From: Deltaproteobacteria bacterium
Lineage (GTDB): Bacteria; UBA10199; JACPAL01
Assembly (NCBI GenBank): GCA_016180845.1
Contig: JACPAK010000002.1
Location: 62,001 to 126,000, forward strand
DNA: 64,000 nucleotides
Reading direction: 5' to 3'
The translations under genes were made by a program, and so were the position numbers. The notes beneath the pieces are model-generated. The model was not told where the DNA came from. It saw only the letters and a list, made by a program, of their open reading frames with translations, and searched no databases. Of this stretch, positions 18,147-28,240 are shown in pieces (position 1 is the first letter of the stretch; each line of letters begins with the position of its first letter).

Positions 18147-18909
18147 ATTTAAAATTCTCCGCCAGAAAAAACGAAAAGCGCTCATTACCTTCATCACCGC
18201 CGGGGATCCGAACATCCCAACAACGAAAAAACTGATCTTTGCCTTGGAGAAGGGAGGGGCCGACATCATCGAGCTCGGGGTCCCGTTCTCCGACCCGATG
18301 GCGGATGGGCCGGTTATCCAAAAGGCCTCCGAGAGGGCGCTTAACAAAGGGGTGACGCTTTCAAAAATTCTCCGACTCGTTCGGGAGGTTCGCAAGACGA
18401 CCGAGATCCCGATTCTATTGATGGGGTATTACAATCCGATCTTGGCCTACGGCCTGAAGCGGTTCGCCACCGATGCGGCGAGATCTGGGATCGATGCGGC
18501 CCTTGTCGTCGATCTCCCGCCGGAAGTGGCGGGTTCTTTGAAGAGGGAGCTCAAGAGAAAGAAGATCGATCTGATCTTCCTGCTTGCCCCGACATCGACT
18601 CCTGAGAGGATCCAGAAGGTCTGTCGCAAAGGGAGCGGGTTTATCTATTTTGTCTCGGTGACCGGAATTACAGGGGCACGGTTGAAGGGGCCGAATGAGA
18701 TCCAGAAAAAGATTCGAGAGATTCGTCGTAAGACCGATTTACCGATCGCGATCGGATTTGGGATTCGTACCCCCTCTGATGCCCGTAAGATCAGCCGTCT
18801 GGCCGATGGGGTTGTGATCGGGAGTGAGATTGTCCGTCGGATCGCCACCTCGAAACAGCCGGCTCAGGTAGTCCAGCGGTTTGTTCATTCCATCAGGAAG
18901 GTCATTTGA
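18127..18909 (+). CDS. trpA: Tryptophan synthase alpha chain
   Basis: TrpA (260 residues) splits indole-3-glycerol phosphate to give indole for TrpB. The catalytic Glu is in [21 protein letters not shown] and the Asp in [11 protein letters not shown] place the start at the ATG 18127 ([13 protein letters not shown]); the open frame extends upstream into trpB but the family starts here. It overlaps the trpB end by 20 bases and is the last gene of the operon. No convincing terminator follows. Confidence 0.95.
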   Translation: MSRISNKFKILRQKKRKALITFITAGDPNIPTTKKLIFALEKGGADIIELGVPFSDPMADGPVIQKASERALNKGVTLSKILRLVREVRKTTEIPILLMGYYNPILAYGLKRFATDAARSGIDAALVVDLPPEVAGSLKRELKRKKIDLIFLLAPTSTPERIQKVCRKGSGFIYFVSVTGITGARLKGPNEIQKKIREIRRKTDLPIAIGFGIRTPSDARKISRLADGVVIGSEIVRRIATSKQPAQVVQRFVHSIRKVI

Positions 18910-19043
18910 TGACCTCCTGTGTCATAGCCCAACCACAACTTGCTGAATTCTAAGCCGATAACCAAGCTGTGAATGTTAATCGATCGACCGCCTTTTCAGT
19001 CTTGGCAACGATCCTTGAACATCTCCATCAGGGGATCTGGACG

Positions 19044-19523
19044 ATGAATACCTCCAAAGGAGCAAGCCCGGTTCGTCCTCTCCTCTCTCATGGTACGCGC
19101 ATTCGCGGGATTCGCCAGCAGGCGATCGCGATGCAACTTCGAACCGCCTATCTGGAATTGATGCATCTGGCAGGGCAGGTTGAGAGGAATCCAGGACTCC
19201 GTTTGGCTGACGGCCCCTTAAAAGGGGTACCTATCTGTCGTCGAAAGGATGTTGTCCGTTTGTGTCACGAATTGGCAGGAAGGGTTGATCGGTTAAAGCC
19301 GGTGGTTCCTCCTCGGGGAAGGAAGCCTCAAGTTGTAACACTGGGGGGTTTACATCGAAACCGGGATTTCAAAGAAGGGGTTGAGGCCCCTTTCCTGTGG
19401 GCCGATGTTTATTTTCGAACCTGGAGCTTGCAGAGGCATGTCAGGCTTGGCAAACCAACAGAAATTTCAGTCGAGAGTACCCAACGGAGAGGACTAGCAA
19501 CCCTTCTGAAGGTTTGTCGATGA
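19044..19523 (+). CDS. Unrecognised protein
   Basis: A 159-residue protein of no family I recognise. The ATG at 19044 has AGGGG about ten bases upstream; a GTG at 18969 in the same frame would add 25 residues. The N-terminal third is helical (IRQQAIAMQLRTAYLELMHLAGQVE), the rest is basic and rich in proline, and there is no membrane helix. It is followed 13 bases later by another orphan gene and may be co-transcribed with it. Confidence 0.55.
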   Translation: MNTSKGASPVRPLLSHGTRIRGIRQQAIAMQLRTAYLELMHLAGQVERNPGLRLADGPLKGVPICRRKDVVRLCHELAGRVDRLKPVVPPRGRKPQVVTLGGLHRNRDFKEGVEAPFLWADVYFRTWSLQRHVRLGKPTEISVESTQRRGLATLLKVCR

Positions 19524-19536
19524 GCCTCTTGAGTCT

Positions 19537-20199
19537 ATGACGACCGCCTCCTATTTAACCCAACCGGTAGACCTCTTTAGGGAGCTTCTCGCTGTTTTTC
19601 AAAGGGTAGATGATGTGATGCTTTATGCAGCGGATGAAGCAGTTATTCCTGACTCGAGCCCTTGGGGAGCGGTCGCCCCGTCAGTTTCGAGAACTTGTGA
19701 GCAAGAAATGGGACGTGTTCAACGCCTGTGGGACTCGCTCGATGCGGGGGAAGGAATGGTCCGGTTCCCTCAAGAAGATTTTCATGTGGGAATCGATCAA
19801 GCGGAATTAGATAGGAGACTTGCAGTGAGGGAGGTGACGAGGGGGAGCGTGGTTCAGCCTATTGATTGGAAAAAAGGGGGTAGAAAAGGTGGCCCTTTGG
19901 AAATCGCTCCACCAATGAGTTCACTGGAGAGGGCAAAGGCGATGCTGGCGACAACTTACCAAAAACTGCAAAGGCTTCAAAAAGAGGCCGATGCCCCGAT
20001 CGGGACAACCATTGGGGCGATGAGAAATCGAAGTAGTCATCGGGCCTTTTGGGGGAATGGACTCAGTGCGCTCCAGGCACAGGTTCGAGAGACCTCTTGG
20101 CGTGCGACATTCGGTCAACTCAGTCTTGTTTTTGGAGTCCTTAGTTCGATAGCGTTGGTAGTGGGTCTTTTCGAAGTTTTGTCTTCTGATCCTGCCTGA
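19537..20199 (+). CDS. Unrecognised tail-anchored protein
   Basis: A 220-residue protein with a helical cytoplasmic body and one C-terminal hydrophobic helix (about 195-215, LSLVFGVLSSIALVVGLFEV), which suggests a tail anchor. A helical segment near residues 128-150 (SLERAKAMLATTYQKLQRLQKEA) could form a coiled coil. The ribosome binding site is weak. It lies between the preceding orphan gene and leuS. Function unknown. Confidence 0.6.
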   Translation: MTTASYLTQPVDLFRELLAVFQRVDDVMLYAADEAVIPDSSPWGAVAPSVSRTCEQEMGRVQRLWDSLDAGEGMVRFPQEDFHVGIDQAELDRRLAVREVTRGSVVQPIDWKKGGRKGGPLEIAPPMSSLERAKAMLATTYQKLQRLQKEADAPIGTTIGAMRNRSSHRAFWGNGLSALQAQVRETSWRATFGQLSLVFGVLSSIALVVGLFEVLSSDPA

Positions 20200-20222
20200 T
20201 TTTTTCTTAGGTCCCAAAACAG

Positions 20223-20250
20223 TTGCGAAATCGGTCCATTTCGTTACAAA
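20223..20250 (+). promoter_or_regulatory. Possible leuS promoter
   Basis: TTGCGA (20223-20228) and TACAAA (20245-20250) are 16 bases apart. Transcription would begin about 20257, two bases before the ATG, and there is no Shine-Dalgarno, so the message could be leaderless. Confidence 0.4.
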
Positions 20251-20258
20251 ACCACCCC

Positions 20259-22697
20259 ATGGAGCGTTTTTACAATCCTAAAGAGATAGAACCCAAATGG
20301 CAGAGACTTTGGGCTGAAAAGCAGGTTTTCAAGGTTCGCGAGGATTCCTCGAAGAAAAAATACTACTGCCTCGAGATGTTCCCGTACCCCTCCGGTCGGA
20401 TCCATATGGGGCATGTCCGGAACTATTCGATCGGGGATGTCATTGCCCGTTATAAGAAGATGAAAGGGTTTAATGTCCTGCATCCGATCGGTTGGGATGC
20501 GTTCGGGATGCCGGCGGAGAATGCAGCGATCGCCAACAAGACACATCCCCACACCTGGACGATCCAGAATATCCAGAACATGAAGTTGCAGTTTCAGAAG
20601 ATGGGGTTCTCCTATGACTGGGATCGAGAGGTGACGACCTGCCTTCCAGAATATTACCGATGGGAACAGCGTCTCTTTCTCCAGATGCTCAAGAAGGGAC
20701 TCGTCTACAAAAAGAAATCTTATGTGAACTGGTGCGATCAGTGTCAAACAGTTCTGGCCAATGAACAGGTGGAGGGAGGGGCCTGTTGGCGGTGCGACCA
20801 ACCGGTTCGGATGAAGCCCCTCGAACAGTGGTTCTTCAAGATCACCGATTATGCGAAGGAGCTTCTTGAGGAGACTCGGAACCTGAAAGGATGGCCGGAG
20901 CGGGTCCTGACGATGCAACGCGAATGGATCGGCGAGAGTGAAGGGGCGACTGTTCGATTTGAGCTAGAGGGGAAGGGAGAGGGCTTCATTGAAATTTTTA
21001 CAACCCGGCCGGATACACTGTATGGCGCTACTTTTATGTCGCTTGCCGCGGAGCATCCCTTGGTTTTGAGTCTTGCGAGAGGGAAGCCACAAGAGGTCGA
21101 GGTGAAACGATTCGTTGAAAAAGTTTCCAAGATCGAAAGAGAGAAGAGACTCGCTGGAGATTATGAGAAGGAGGGGGTCTTTACTGGGGCGTATTGTTTG
21201 AATCCGTTGAATGGCCGTCGCCTGCCGATCTATGCTGCCAATTTTGTCTTCATGGATTACGGCACCGGCGCGGTGATGGCGGTGCCGGCGCATGACCAGA
21301 GGGATTTTGAATTCGCAAAAAAATACAATCTCCCGGTCGTTGTTGTTATTCAACCGTCACCCAAAGAACCTCTCGATCCTTTGACGATGAAAGAGGCGTA
21401 TCTGGAAGCGGGAGTGATGGTGAACTCAGGTGCTTTGGATGGAACGCCATCAGAACGTGCGAAAGAAGAGATCGTCAAACTGTTGGGTCCGGCCGGTCGT
21501 AAAACAACGATGGTGAAGCTCCGCGACTGGGGGATCAGCCGTCAGCGCTACTGGGGGACGCCGATTCCGGTCCTCTACTGTCCCAACTGCGGGATGGTCC
21601 CTATCCCTGAAAAAGATCTGCCGGTCGTCTTGCCGACCGATGTTCCCTTGACCGGAGAGGGAGGATCGCCACTCTCCAAGGCGAAGTCCTTTTTGGAGGT
21701 TCGGTGTCCCCAATGCCCCGCGACGGCCCGTCGTGAGACCGATACGATGGATACGTTTGTTGAGTCGTCGTGGTACTTTTTACGCTACTGTTCTCCCCGC
21801 AATGATTCCAAGATGTTTGATCCCAAGGCGGCTGCCTACTGGATGCCGGTTGATCAATATATCGGCGGGATCGAGCATGCCGTCCTGCATCTCCTCTATG
21901 CCCGGTTTTTTACGAAGGTCTTGAGAGATCTCGGATATTTTGGAGATCATTCTTTATCCGAACCATTTGCAAACCTCTTAACCCAAGGGATGGTGATCAA
22001 AGATGGCTCGAAGATGAGCAAGTCGAAGGGGAATACCGTTGACCCGGATGAGTTGATTGAAAAATATGGCGCGGATACCGTTCGGATCTTCTGTCTCTTC
22101 GCGGCGCCACCGGAGAAGGATCTCGACTGGAGCGATACGGGGGTTGAGGGAGGATTCCGTTTTCTGAAGCGGGTTTGGGCGCTTGTTTACGAGTCACTTC
22201 AAGAGGGATCGCTTGTTGATGAAGGGGATCAGAAAGAGAAACAGTGGCTTCATCGCACGATCAAGAGAGTGACGGAGGATCTTGAAAGATTTCATTTTAA
22301 TACGGCGATCGCGGCGCTGATGGAATTTTATAATTTTCTCCATGATCGGAAAGAGAAGCCGTCACGTGCCTCTCTGAACGGACTGGTGCAACTTCTCTCC
22401 CCATTCGCGCCGCATTTGGCGGAGGAGCTTTGGCAGACCCTGGGGCATCATGAAAACGTGAGTGAATCGACTTGGCCACGGTATGAGGAGTCGCTTGTGC
22501 AGACCGACCAGGTGACATTGATTATCCAGGTGAATGGGGTTTTGCGAGGGCGGCTGCAAGTTTCCTCGGGTATTTCGGAGGATGAGGTGAAAAAATTGGC
22601 GCTGGCCGAGGCGGCTGTGCAGAAATTCGCGGTGAATAAGAAGCTGGTGAAGACAATTTATGTGAAGGATCGGTTGATTAATCTGGTGCTTCAATGA
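20259..22697 (+). CDS. leuS: Leucyl-tRNA synthetase
   Basis: LeuRS (812 residues) charges tRNA-Leu. The class I signatures are [20 protein letters not shown] (HIGH region) and [11 protein letters not shown] (KMSKS). Between them sits the CP1 editing domain with the threonine-rich stretch [12 protein letters not shown], and a zinc-binding segment with paired cysteines lies near YCPNCGMVP. The ATG at 20259 ([14 protein letters not shown]) is the family start; the open frame begins 36 bases earlier. Its stop overlaps holA by four bases. Confidence 0.97.
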   Translation: MERFYNPKEIEPKWQRLWAEKQVFKVREDSSKKKYYCLEMFPYPSGRIHMGHVRNYSIGDVIARYKKMKGFNVLHPIGWDAFGMPAENAAIANKTHPHTWTIQNIQNMKLQFQKMGFSYDWDREVTTCLPEYYRWEQRLFLQMLKKGLVYKKKSYVNWCDQCQTVLANEQVEGGACWRCDQPVRMKPLEQWFFKITDYAKELLEETRNLKGWPERVLTMQREWIGESEGATVRFELEGKGEGFIEIFTTRPDTLYGATFMSLAAEHPLVLSLARGKPQEVEVKRFVEKVSKIEREKRLAGDYEKEGVFTGAYCLNPLNGRRLPIYAANFVFMDYGTGAVMAVPAHDQRDFEFAKKYNLPVVVVIQPSPKEPLDPLTMKEAYLEAGVMVNSGALDGTPSERAKEEIVKLLGPAGRKTTMVKLRDWGISRQRYWGTPIPVLYCPNCGMVPIPEKDLPVVLPTDVPLTGEGGSPLSKAKSFLEVRCPQCPATARRETDTMDTFVESSWYFLRYCSPRNDSKMFDPKAAAYWMPVDQYIGGIEHAVLHLLYARFFTKVLRDLGYFGDHSLSEPFANLLTQGMVIKDGSKMSKSKGNTVDPDELIEKYGADTVRIFCLFAAPPEKDLDWSDTGVEGGFRFLKRVWALVYESLQEGSLVDEGDQKEKQWLHRTIKRVTEDLERFHFNTAIAALMEFYNFLHDRKEKPSRASLNGLVQLLSPFAPHLAEELWQTLGHHENVSESTWPRYEESLVQTDQVTLIIQVNGVLRGRLQVSSGISEDEVKKLALAEAAVQKFAVNKKLVKTIYVKDRLINLVLQ

Positions 22698-23593
22698 TCC
22701 ACATCTTTACAGGCGAAGAGTATCAGGTCGAATCAGCTTACAAAAAGCTGATCGAGGAGAAACTCTCCTCACAACGTGACTTCAATCTCGATATTTTAGA
22801 GGGAAAAGAGATCTCGCTCCCACTCCTCTCAGAACGGTGTCGGAGCCTGCCACTCCTCGCCCCGACACGTGTCGTTGTTGTGCGGGATGCCGACAAGATT
22901 TCCAAGAAGGTGTTGGAGGATCTTTTGGAGACGATCGGTGAGGTCCATCGTTCTGTCATCCTGATTTTTGTTGCCCCCAAGTTCGATCAGCGACTCAAAT
23001 TCTGGCAGAGGGTCAAGGAGATCGGCCAATGGAGGGAATTTCGTCCCTTGACCGCTCGAGACCTTCCCTCATGGATTCAGGCGGAGTGCCGTGCGCGCCA
23101 GATCCGGATCGAACCGTCGGCGATTTTGTGGTTGATCGAACGGGTCGGATCGGAACAGCGACTTATTTTGTCTTCTCTGGAAAAAGTTTCGCTGCTCGTT
23201 GGGCGCGATCGGCCGATCCTGGCGGAGGATTTCGAAAAGGGGGTCGATAGTTTCTCATGGAAGAGTCTCTTTGATCTGACCGATGCTGTTGGGAGGGGGG
23301 AGAGGGCGCGGGTTTACTCCCTGCTCGATCGCATGATGATAGCCGGTGAGAGTCCTGTCGGGATGCTGGCGTTGATCGCGCGGCACTTTCGGATCCTCTG
23401 GAAGGTGAAAGAGACTGGGGAGGGGGCCCCACCTTATTTTCTCAAAAATTACCAGGAACAGGCGAATCGTTTCAGCCTCGAAAAACTTGGAAAAGCGGTC
23501 GAAAGAATTTTTGAGACCGACTGGCAGCTCAAGAGTTCACCGATTCCGCAAAAGATTTTGATGGAGAGGTTGGTGTGGGAGTTGTGTCGGTAG
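22694..23593 (+). CDS. holA: DNA polymerase III delta subunit
   Basis: HolA (299 residues) is the clamp-loader subunit that opens the sliding clamp. The family pattern is present: an N-terminal domain with [15 protein letters not shown] and [10 protein letters not shown], the [39 protein letters not shown] middle region in separate motifs, and the [21 protein letters not shown] collar domain. It overlaps leuS by four bases, a common pairing. It converges on rpsT with a gap of only five bases. Confidence 0.93.
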   Translation: MIHIFTGEEYQVESAYKKLIEEKLSSQRDFNLDILEGKEISLPLLSERCRSLPLLAPTRVVVVRDADKISKKVLEDLLETIGEVHRSVILIFVAPKFDQRLKFWQRVKEIGQWREFRPLTARDLPSWIQAECRARQIRIEPSAILWLIERVGSEQRLILSSLEKVSLLVGRDRPILAEDFEKGVDSFSWKSLFDLTDAVGRGERARVYSLLDRMMIAGESPVGMLALIARHFRILWKVKETGEGAPPYFLKNYQEQANRFSLEKLGKAVERIFETDWQLKSSPIPQKILMERLVWELCR

Positions 23594-23598
23594 GGGAG

Positions 23599-23910
23599 TT
23601 ATAACCCTTGAACGAGAGAGGACAGTCGCGCAATATGCCTCGAGGCATGGCGGGCATGCACGACCCCTTTTCCGGCGGCCTTGGAGTAGAGAGACATCGC
23701 CTCTTTTAAAAACTGCTTCGCCTTCTCCTGACTCTTCTGCCGAACCGCATCTCTGACCTTCCGGGCGATTGTTTTGAGTGCGGAACTGACCGATTGATTT
23801 TGGAGCGCCCGCTTCAGATTTTGACGCTGTCTCTTGATCGTGGAACGATGGCGTCCCTTCGGGAGTCGTCTTTTGGCTGCTTGGCCAGCTTTCTTTGGTG
23901 CCTCTGCCAT
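23599..23910 (-). CDS. rpsT: 30S ribosomal protein S20
   Basis: S20 (103 residues) binds 16S rRNA in the small subunit. It is very basic, with the typical KRRLPKGRHRSTIKRQRQN start, helices rich in Lys and Arg, and the KGVVHARHASRHIARL end that matches the S20 signature. It is slightly longer than the usual 85-90 residues because of an N-terminal Ala/Pro/Lys extension. It is a single gene between holA and the divergent paralogue pair. Confidence 0.93.
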   Translation of the reverse strand: MAEAPKKAGQAAKRRLPKGRHRSTIKRQRQNLKRALQNQSVSSALKTIARKVRDAVRQKSQEKAKQFLKEAMSLYSKAAGKGVVHARHASRHIARLSSLVQGL

Positions 23911-23971
23911 GGTGGCGTCTCAGTAGTAGGAAAGGGTTGCAAAGTCAAGTTGTTAGAGCTAGGCGGGCTTT

Positions 23972-25285
23972 ATGGAGGTTGTCGACGGACTCTTCAGGTC
24001 GGCAGTACCGGAACTCGATATAGATGTTCTTTTTGCCCGCTTCGCACCTCGAGACGATTCTCCTCAATCTTTCTCCATTGGAAATTGGACCAGTCATGTC
24101 GGTCGCGGATTCGTGAACGAAGGCGTCGAGTCGTTTCGAGGGCTTTTCTCGGTCGGGGGAGCGGCGCTTGCGATCGGGATCGGCATGATTGCACGACAGT
24201 ACGAGGGACTCCTTAAGGGTTTGGTTATTCTGGGAGTTGGAGGGGGGGCGTTCAATATCTTCAGGGGGCTTGTGATGACCTTTAGAGGTGACGAAGCCGG
24301 TCAGGGGAAGGGGGCGGAGCAGATCGGTCGAGGACTTTTTTACTGTCTGCCACTAACCAATGTTCTGAAGCGGAGGGTGACACGATCGCATCTAAGGCGA
24401 GAGGCTTATCGGAATATTCAGTCACGAGGAGAGGTTGTCAAAGATCAGCGGGAATTTATTAGGCTGTCGGAGACGCTTGATCGACGTCTCGATAAAATGT
24501 TGGAGCCTTATGAGGAACCGATTGTCCAAGTCATCAGGGAGGCCCACGGCGAACCGGTTTTTAATAGTGAGTACGAAATTGGGGTTGCTGCCGCCTCTTT
24601 CCCCAATACCATTCATGTGGCCGATCGATATAATCAATTTCTTTCCCCTCGCATGAGGGATTTTTTCAAAGTCGTTCTCTCCCTCGATAAACTTCACGAG
24701 TCGAGACATCTCACTAAATTCCATGACGATTTTCCGATGCTTTGGGATTATTGCATTGAGAATGAGGTGGAAGGGACTGTCGAGATCCTGGAGGTCATCA
24801 AAAACTGTTTTCGATTAAGGGCTCGGCATGAGTCGCGGCTTCGAGATGTCTTTACAGCTGTTTGGAAAAAGGATCGGCAACTGATTCGAGAGGCGGTCAA
24901 GTATCGCGTCTATGAGTGGACGAGGCGTGATGAGATCCCGTCATTTCAGGAAGAATATTGGGCGGTGCGGGAGACGTTAGGGGGGATTGATTGGGAACGG
25001 ACTTTTACACGTCTTTATCAAAGATTTGAAAAGAGGGAGATGCGGAATTGGTGGGAACGTTTCAAGGAATGGTTTCAGTTGAGAGAAATGCGGCAAACAG
25101 TCCGATCGAACCTCGTGATTCCCTTTGGCCTGACAGAATCCCAATATGTTTATTATCGGACGAGGGGCTACGATCTTTTTAAATACTTCGGTGAATCAGA
25201 TCACCTCTTTTATCGAAGCGCCTATCTCTTCTTCTACGCCCATGATGCCGGGATCCGGCTTGTTCGAATGCGGGGTGAAAATTGA
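23972..25285 (+). CDS. Unrecognised membrane protein with HExRH motif, paralogue 1
   Basis: A 437-residue protein of no family I recognise. Two hydrophobic helices lie near residues 60-75 and 82-103. Then comes a charged, probably coiled segment (about 130-185), a conserved block VAAASFPNTIHVADRY (about 205-220), and HESRH at 242-246, which fits the zinc-protease pattern HExxH. Further on, YWAVRETLGGIDWERT (near 330) is shared with the next gene. The two overlap by one base (TGATG) and are clearly tandem duplicates. A protease role is a guess; the Arg inside the motif is unusual. Confidence 0.75.
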   Translation: MEVVDGLFRSAVPELDIDVLFARFAPRDDSPQSFSIGNWTSHVGRGFVNEGVESFRGLFSVGGAALAIGIGMIARQYEGLLKGLVILGVGGGAFNIFRGLVMTFRGDEAGQGKGAEQIGRGLFYCLPLTNVLKRRVTRSHLRREAYRNIQSRGEVVKDQREFIRLSETLDRRLDKMLEPYEEPIVQVIREAHGEPVFNSEYEIGVAAASFPNTIHVADRYNQFLSPRMRDFFKVVLSLDKLHESRHLTKFHDDFPMLWDYCIENEVEGTVEILEVIKNCFRLRARHESRLRDVFTAVWKKDRQLIREAVKYRVYEWTRRDEIPSFQEEYWAVRETLGGIDWERTFTRLYQRFEKREMRNWWERFKEWFQLREMRQTVRSNLVIPFGLTESQYVYYRTRGYDLFKYFGESDHLFYRSAYLFFYAHDAGIRLVRMRGEN

Positions 25286-26622
25286 TGATTTCATCTGGCC
25301 TATCTTCGATTGCTCAAACAATTTTAGCAGGGGGCAGAACTGAACCCGGAGTAGATCCGGTAGCCGATGTTGCCCCTTTACCTCATCCAGCATCTTCATT
25401 TTCTTATATTAGCTGGGGGAAGAATGTTGGGTTGGGATTTGTGGAGGAGGGGATTTCTTCTTTCAAGGCGCTCTTTTCTCTTAATGGGCTTATCTTTGGT
25501 ACGGCAACAGCGATAGCTGGCGCTATCCCCAGTCGACTTCCTTGGGCGGGATGGATTTTCGTCATTATGACAAAAATTGGTTTGGCTTGGGGAGGATTGA
25601 ATCTACTTACGGGTCTCTACTTTTCGATCCAAGAGGGTCAAGAAGAGGCAGGGAAGAGAATTGGCAGTGGATTCTTCTATCTGATTCCATTCGGTGGTTT
25701 TTTACTGAGAACCGTCAGAGCACGACAAGTACGAATGCTGAAGCAGGCGGCCAAAAAACAAACAGAAGAAGGAGCCATTTTAACAGAAGTGGAAGACTTG
25801 AGGAAATCTGTTGAGAAACTTAAGAGGCAATTGGATCGGGATCTGAAAGGATTGCCGGGTGATGTTGCCAGTAAAATAAGGCACTCCGTAGAGAACCCCG
25901 AGCCCACAAATTTTGGCAATTTGCGTGTCGTTGCAGCGGCTTCGTTTCCGGATCGCATATTGATTGCTTCACATTACGTAGAGGAAGTACCTCCGCTCTT
26001 GGGGGAACTGTTTAATGTCTATACCTGGGCTCTTCGGATTCATGAGGCGAGGCACTTACGGCAATATTACGAGTCGGCTCCAAGGCTTTGGTGGGCGTGT
26101 GTGAATCGGGGGGGGATTGATCATCGTCCAACCCCTCGAGAAACCTACAAGCTCTTTGGCGGCAAAGATCTCAAACTTCTTTGGGAATCGATCAAAATTT
26201 GGTTAGTCAAGCCGAAACAAAAATGGGAGAGAGAAGGTCAACTTGCGAATTACCAGGCAGTTCGTGAATCCTTGGCTGGAATTAATTGGCAAAAAACTTG
26301 TGCAGGAGTCATTGAGAAGAGTGGTTCTGAATGGGAATTTAAAGAAGCAGGCGCGCTAGCCGATGAAATTTTAGAATGTCTTGCCTATCCCTTCCGAATG
26401 TCTGCTCCTGAGTTTTTTTCATGTCGGATTGTACCCTATATTGATGATTATCCTCGTATGAGTTTCTTTAATGATCGGGATCGTTTTGTTTCTGAAGTCT
26501 TTTTCTTCGGTGGTCTTTATTCATACCTTGTTGGTAATGATGTTTTCCGAACATCGGTCCGCACGGCAAAAAGAGTATCCGACAAATCAATTGATATCGA
26601 CATCGAGGTTCATTTTCATTAA
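25285..26622 (+). CDS. Unrecognised membrane protein with HExRH motif, paralogue 2
   Basis: A 445-residue paralogue of the preceding gene with the same layout: two hydrophobic helices (about 63-80 and 88-112), a coiled segment (about 150-190), VVAAASFPDRILIASHY (about 215-231), HEARH at 253-257, and YQAVRESLAGINWQKT near 331. The start is the ATG at 25285, which overlaps the previous stop. Local base composition is somewhat more AT-rich than its partner. The shared residues point to a common active or binding site. Function unknown. Confidence 0.75.
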   Translation: MISSGLSSIAQTILAGGRTEPGVDPVADVAPLPHPASSFSYISWGKNVGLGFVEEGISSFKALFSLNGLIFGTATAIAGAIPSRLPWAGWIFVIMTKIGLAWGGLNLLTGLYFSIQEGQEEAGKRIGSGFFYLIPFGGFLLRTVRARQVRMLKQAAKKQTEEGAILTEVEDLRKSVEKLKRQLDRDLKGLPGDVASKIRHSVENPEPTNFGNLRVVAAASFPDRILIASHYVEEVPPLLGELFNVYTWALRIHEARHLRQYYESAPRLWWACVNRGGIDHRPTPRETYKLFGGKDLKLLWESIKIWLVKPKQKWEREGQLANYQAVRESLAGINWQKTCAGVIEKSGSEWEFKEAGALADEILECLAYPFRMSAPEFFSCRIVPYIDDYPRMSFFNDRDRFVSEVFFFGGLYSYLVGNDVFRTSVRTAKRVSDKSIDIDIEVHFH

Positions 26623-26662
26623 TTCATAACTCCCCCTTAAATAACTAAAAAGTAGTCATCTT

Positions 26663-26685
26663 CCCCCTCTTAAGATAAGAGGGGG
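26663..26685. promoter_or_regulatory. Hairpin over the murJ ribosome binding site
   Basis: CCCCCTCTTA (26663-26672) pairs exactly with TAAGAGGGGG (26676-26685) around a three-base loop. The purine-rich right arm is the only Shine-Dalgarno-like sequence before the murJ ATG at 26690, so folding would hide it. It may alternatively be a mobile palindromic repeat. Confidence 0.65.
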
Positions 26686-26689
26686 CTCA

Positions 26690-28240
26690 ATGAGCCATTC
26701 TCAAATCACCAAGCGTGTTGGGGTCGTCAGTTTCTTTACGATCTTGAGCCGGATTACCGGACTTTTTCGCGACATGGCGATCGCGTATGGTTTTGGGACG
26801 AAAATGGTCGCCGATGCCTTTTTCGTTGCGTTTCGGCTGCCGAATCTGCTTCGCCGCCTTTTTGCCGAAGGGGCGTTGACTGTTGCATTTGTCCCGATCT
26901 TTTCCGAGTCGCTCCGGCGTTCTCCCGATGAGGCGAGGCAAGTTTCGAATGCGACCTGGAGTCTGATGACGGCGATCCTCTGTGTCGTTTCCGGACTTGG
27001 GATTCTGCTCTCGCCGCTGCTTGTTCGATTGACTGCCTGGGGGTTTACGGCCGATCCGGAAAAATTTCAGCTCACCATCTTTCTGACGCGCGTGATGTTT
27101 CCGTATATCCTGCTCGTTTCGCTCGCGGCGCTGGCGATGGGGGTCTTAAATTCGCTCAAGCATTTCGCCGTCCCCGCCTCTTCTTCGATCTTCATGAATC
27201 TGGGTGTGATTGTTGGGGCCCTAGGGATCGTTCATCTTTTTGATCCACCGGTTACGGGACTTGCTGTTGGGGTCCTCCTGGGAGGGGTTTTACAACTTGT
27301 CGTGCATTTTCCGGTGATGAGACGTTTCGGTTTTTTGCCACGCCTCTCCTGGAACCCCCACCACCCCGGTGTCATGAAGATTGTCCGGATGATGGGACCT
27401 GCATCTTTCGGGGCGGCAGTCTATCAATTCAATGTTATTATCACAACGCTGTTGGCTTCGTTTCTGCCTGAGGGGAGCGTTTCGTATCTCTGGTATGCCG
27501 ATCGGATCATGGAATTTCCATTGGGGATCTGGGGGGTCGCCCTCGCAACAGTCCTTCTTCCATCGCTCTCCGATCATGCGGCCGATCGCGATGATCGTGC
27601 ACTCAAGGATACCTTTCAGTATGGACTTCGGATGGTTTTTTTTCTGACCCTTCCTGCAGCGGGTGGATTGCTCGTTCTGGGGAGGCCGATTGTCCAACTT
27701 CTGTTTGAACATGGGACATTTACCGCGACCTCGACGCTTCATACGACGCAGGCGCTCACCTTCTTTGCGATCGGACTCCCGTTTATTTCAGCCGTTCGCG
27801 TGACGACGAATGCCTTCTATTCCCTGCAGGACGCCAGGACGCCGGTCAGGATTGCGATAGCCTCCATGGCGATTAACCTCATTCTCTCACTTATCTTAAT
27901 GGGGCCGCTACGCCACAATGGCCTCGCGCTGGCGATCAGCCTTTCGTCAGTTTTTAATTTTTCACTTCAGCTCTGGTATTTCCGAAAAAAGGTGGGACCA
28001 CTTGGGTTACGAAAGATAATCAGAGGCCTTCTTAAAACGAGTGCTTCGACCGCCATCATGATGCTGATCCTTTTTATTCTTTATTTAGAAATTGTTCCGT
28101 TTGTTCTCGATCTTTCCGCAATGTTTCTCGTCTTTGGCCTCATTGTTTTAGGGGTTGTCTTGTTTTTTGGTATTGAGTGGTTGTTAGGGGGGGAGGAGAT
28201 ACGGGAGATTTTGCAGGTGGTCAGGCGCCGAAGGGGGTAG
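26690..28240 (+). CDS. murJ: Lipid II flippase MurJ
   Basis: MurJ (516 residues, MOP superfamily) moves the peptidoglycan precursor lipid II across the inner membrane. It has about 14 hydrophobic helices, the N-terminal TILSRITGLFRDMAIAYGFG and FRLPNLLRRLFAEGALTVAFVP motifs typical of MurJ, and LFEHGTFTATST before the later helices. The ATG at 26690 lies just after a strong hairpin. The 3' end overlaps the convergent pseudouridine synthase gene by 20 bases. Confidence 0.95.
   Translation: MSHSQITKRVGVVSFFTILSRITGLFRDMAIAYGFGTKMVADAFFVAFRLPNLLRRLFAEGALTVAFVPIFSESLRRSPDEARQVSNATWSLMTAILCVVSGLGILLSPLLVRLTAWGFTADPEKFQLTIFLTRVMFPYILLVSLAALAMGVLNSLKHFAVPASSSIFMNLGVIVGALGIVHLFDPPVTGLAVGVLLGGVLQLVVHFPVMRRFGFLPRLSWNPHHPGVMKIVRMMGPASFGAAVYQFNVIITTLLASFLPEGSVSYLWYADRIMEFPLGIWGVALATVLLPSLSDHAADRDDRALKDTFQYGLRMVFFLTLPAAGGLLVLGRPIVQLLFEHGTFTATSTLHTTQALTFFAIGLPFISAVRVTTNAFYSLQDARTPVRIAIASMAINLILSLILMGPLRHNGLALAISLSSVFNFSLQLWYFRKKVGPLGLRKIIRGLLKTSASTAIMMLILFILYLEIVPFVLDLSAMFLVFGLIVLGVVLFFGIEWLLGGEEIREILQVVRRRRG

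Noticed and set aside
20244-20918. 224-codon open frame opposite leuS
   Set aside because: It is antisense to the HIGH-motif half of LeuRS and has no ribosome binding site.
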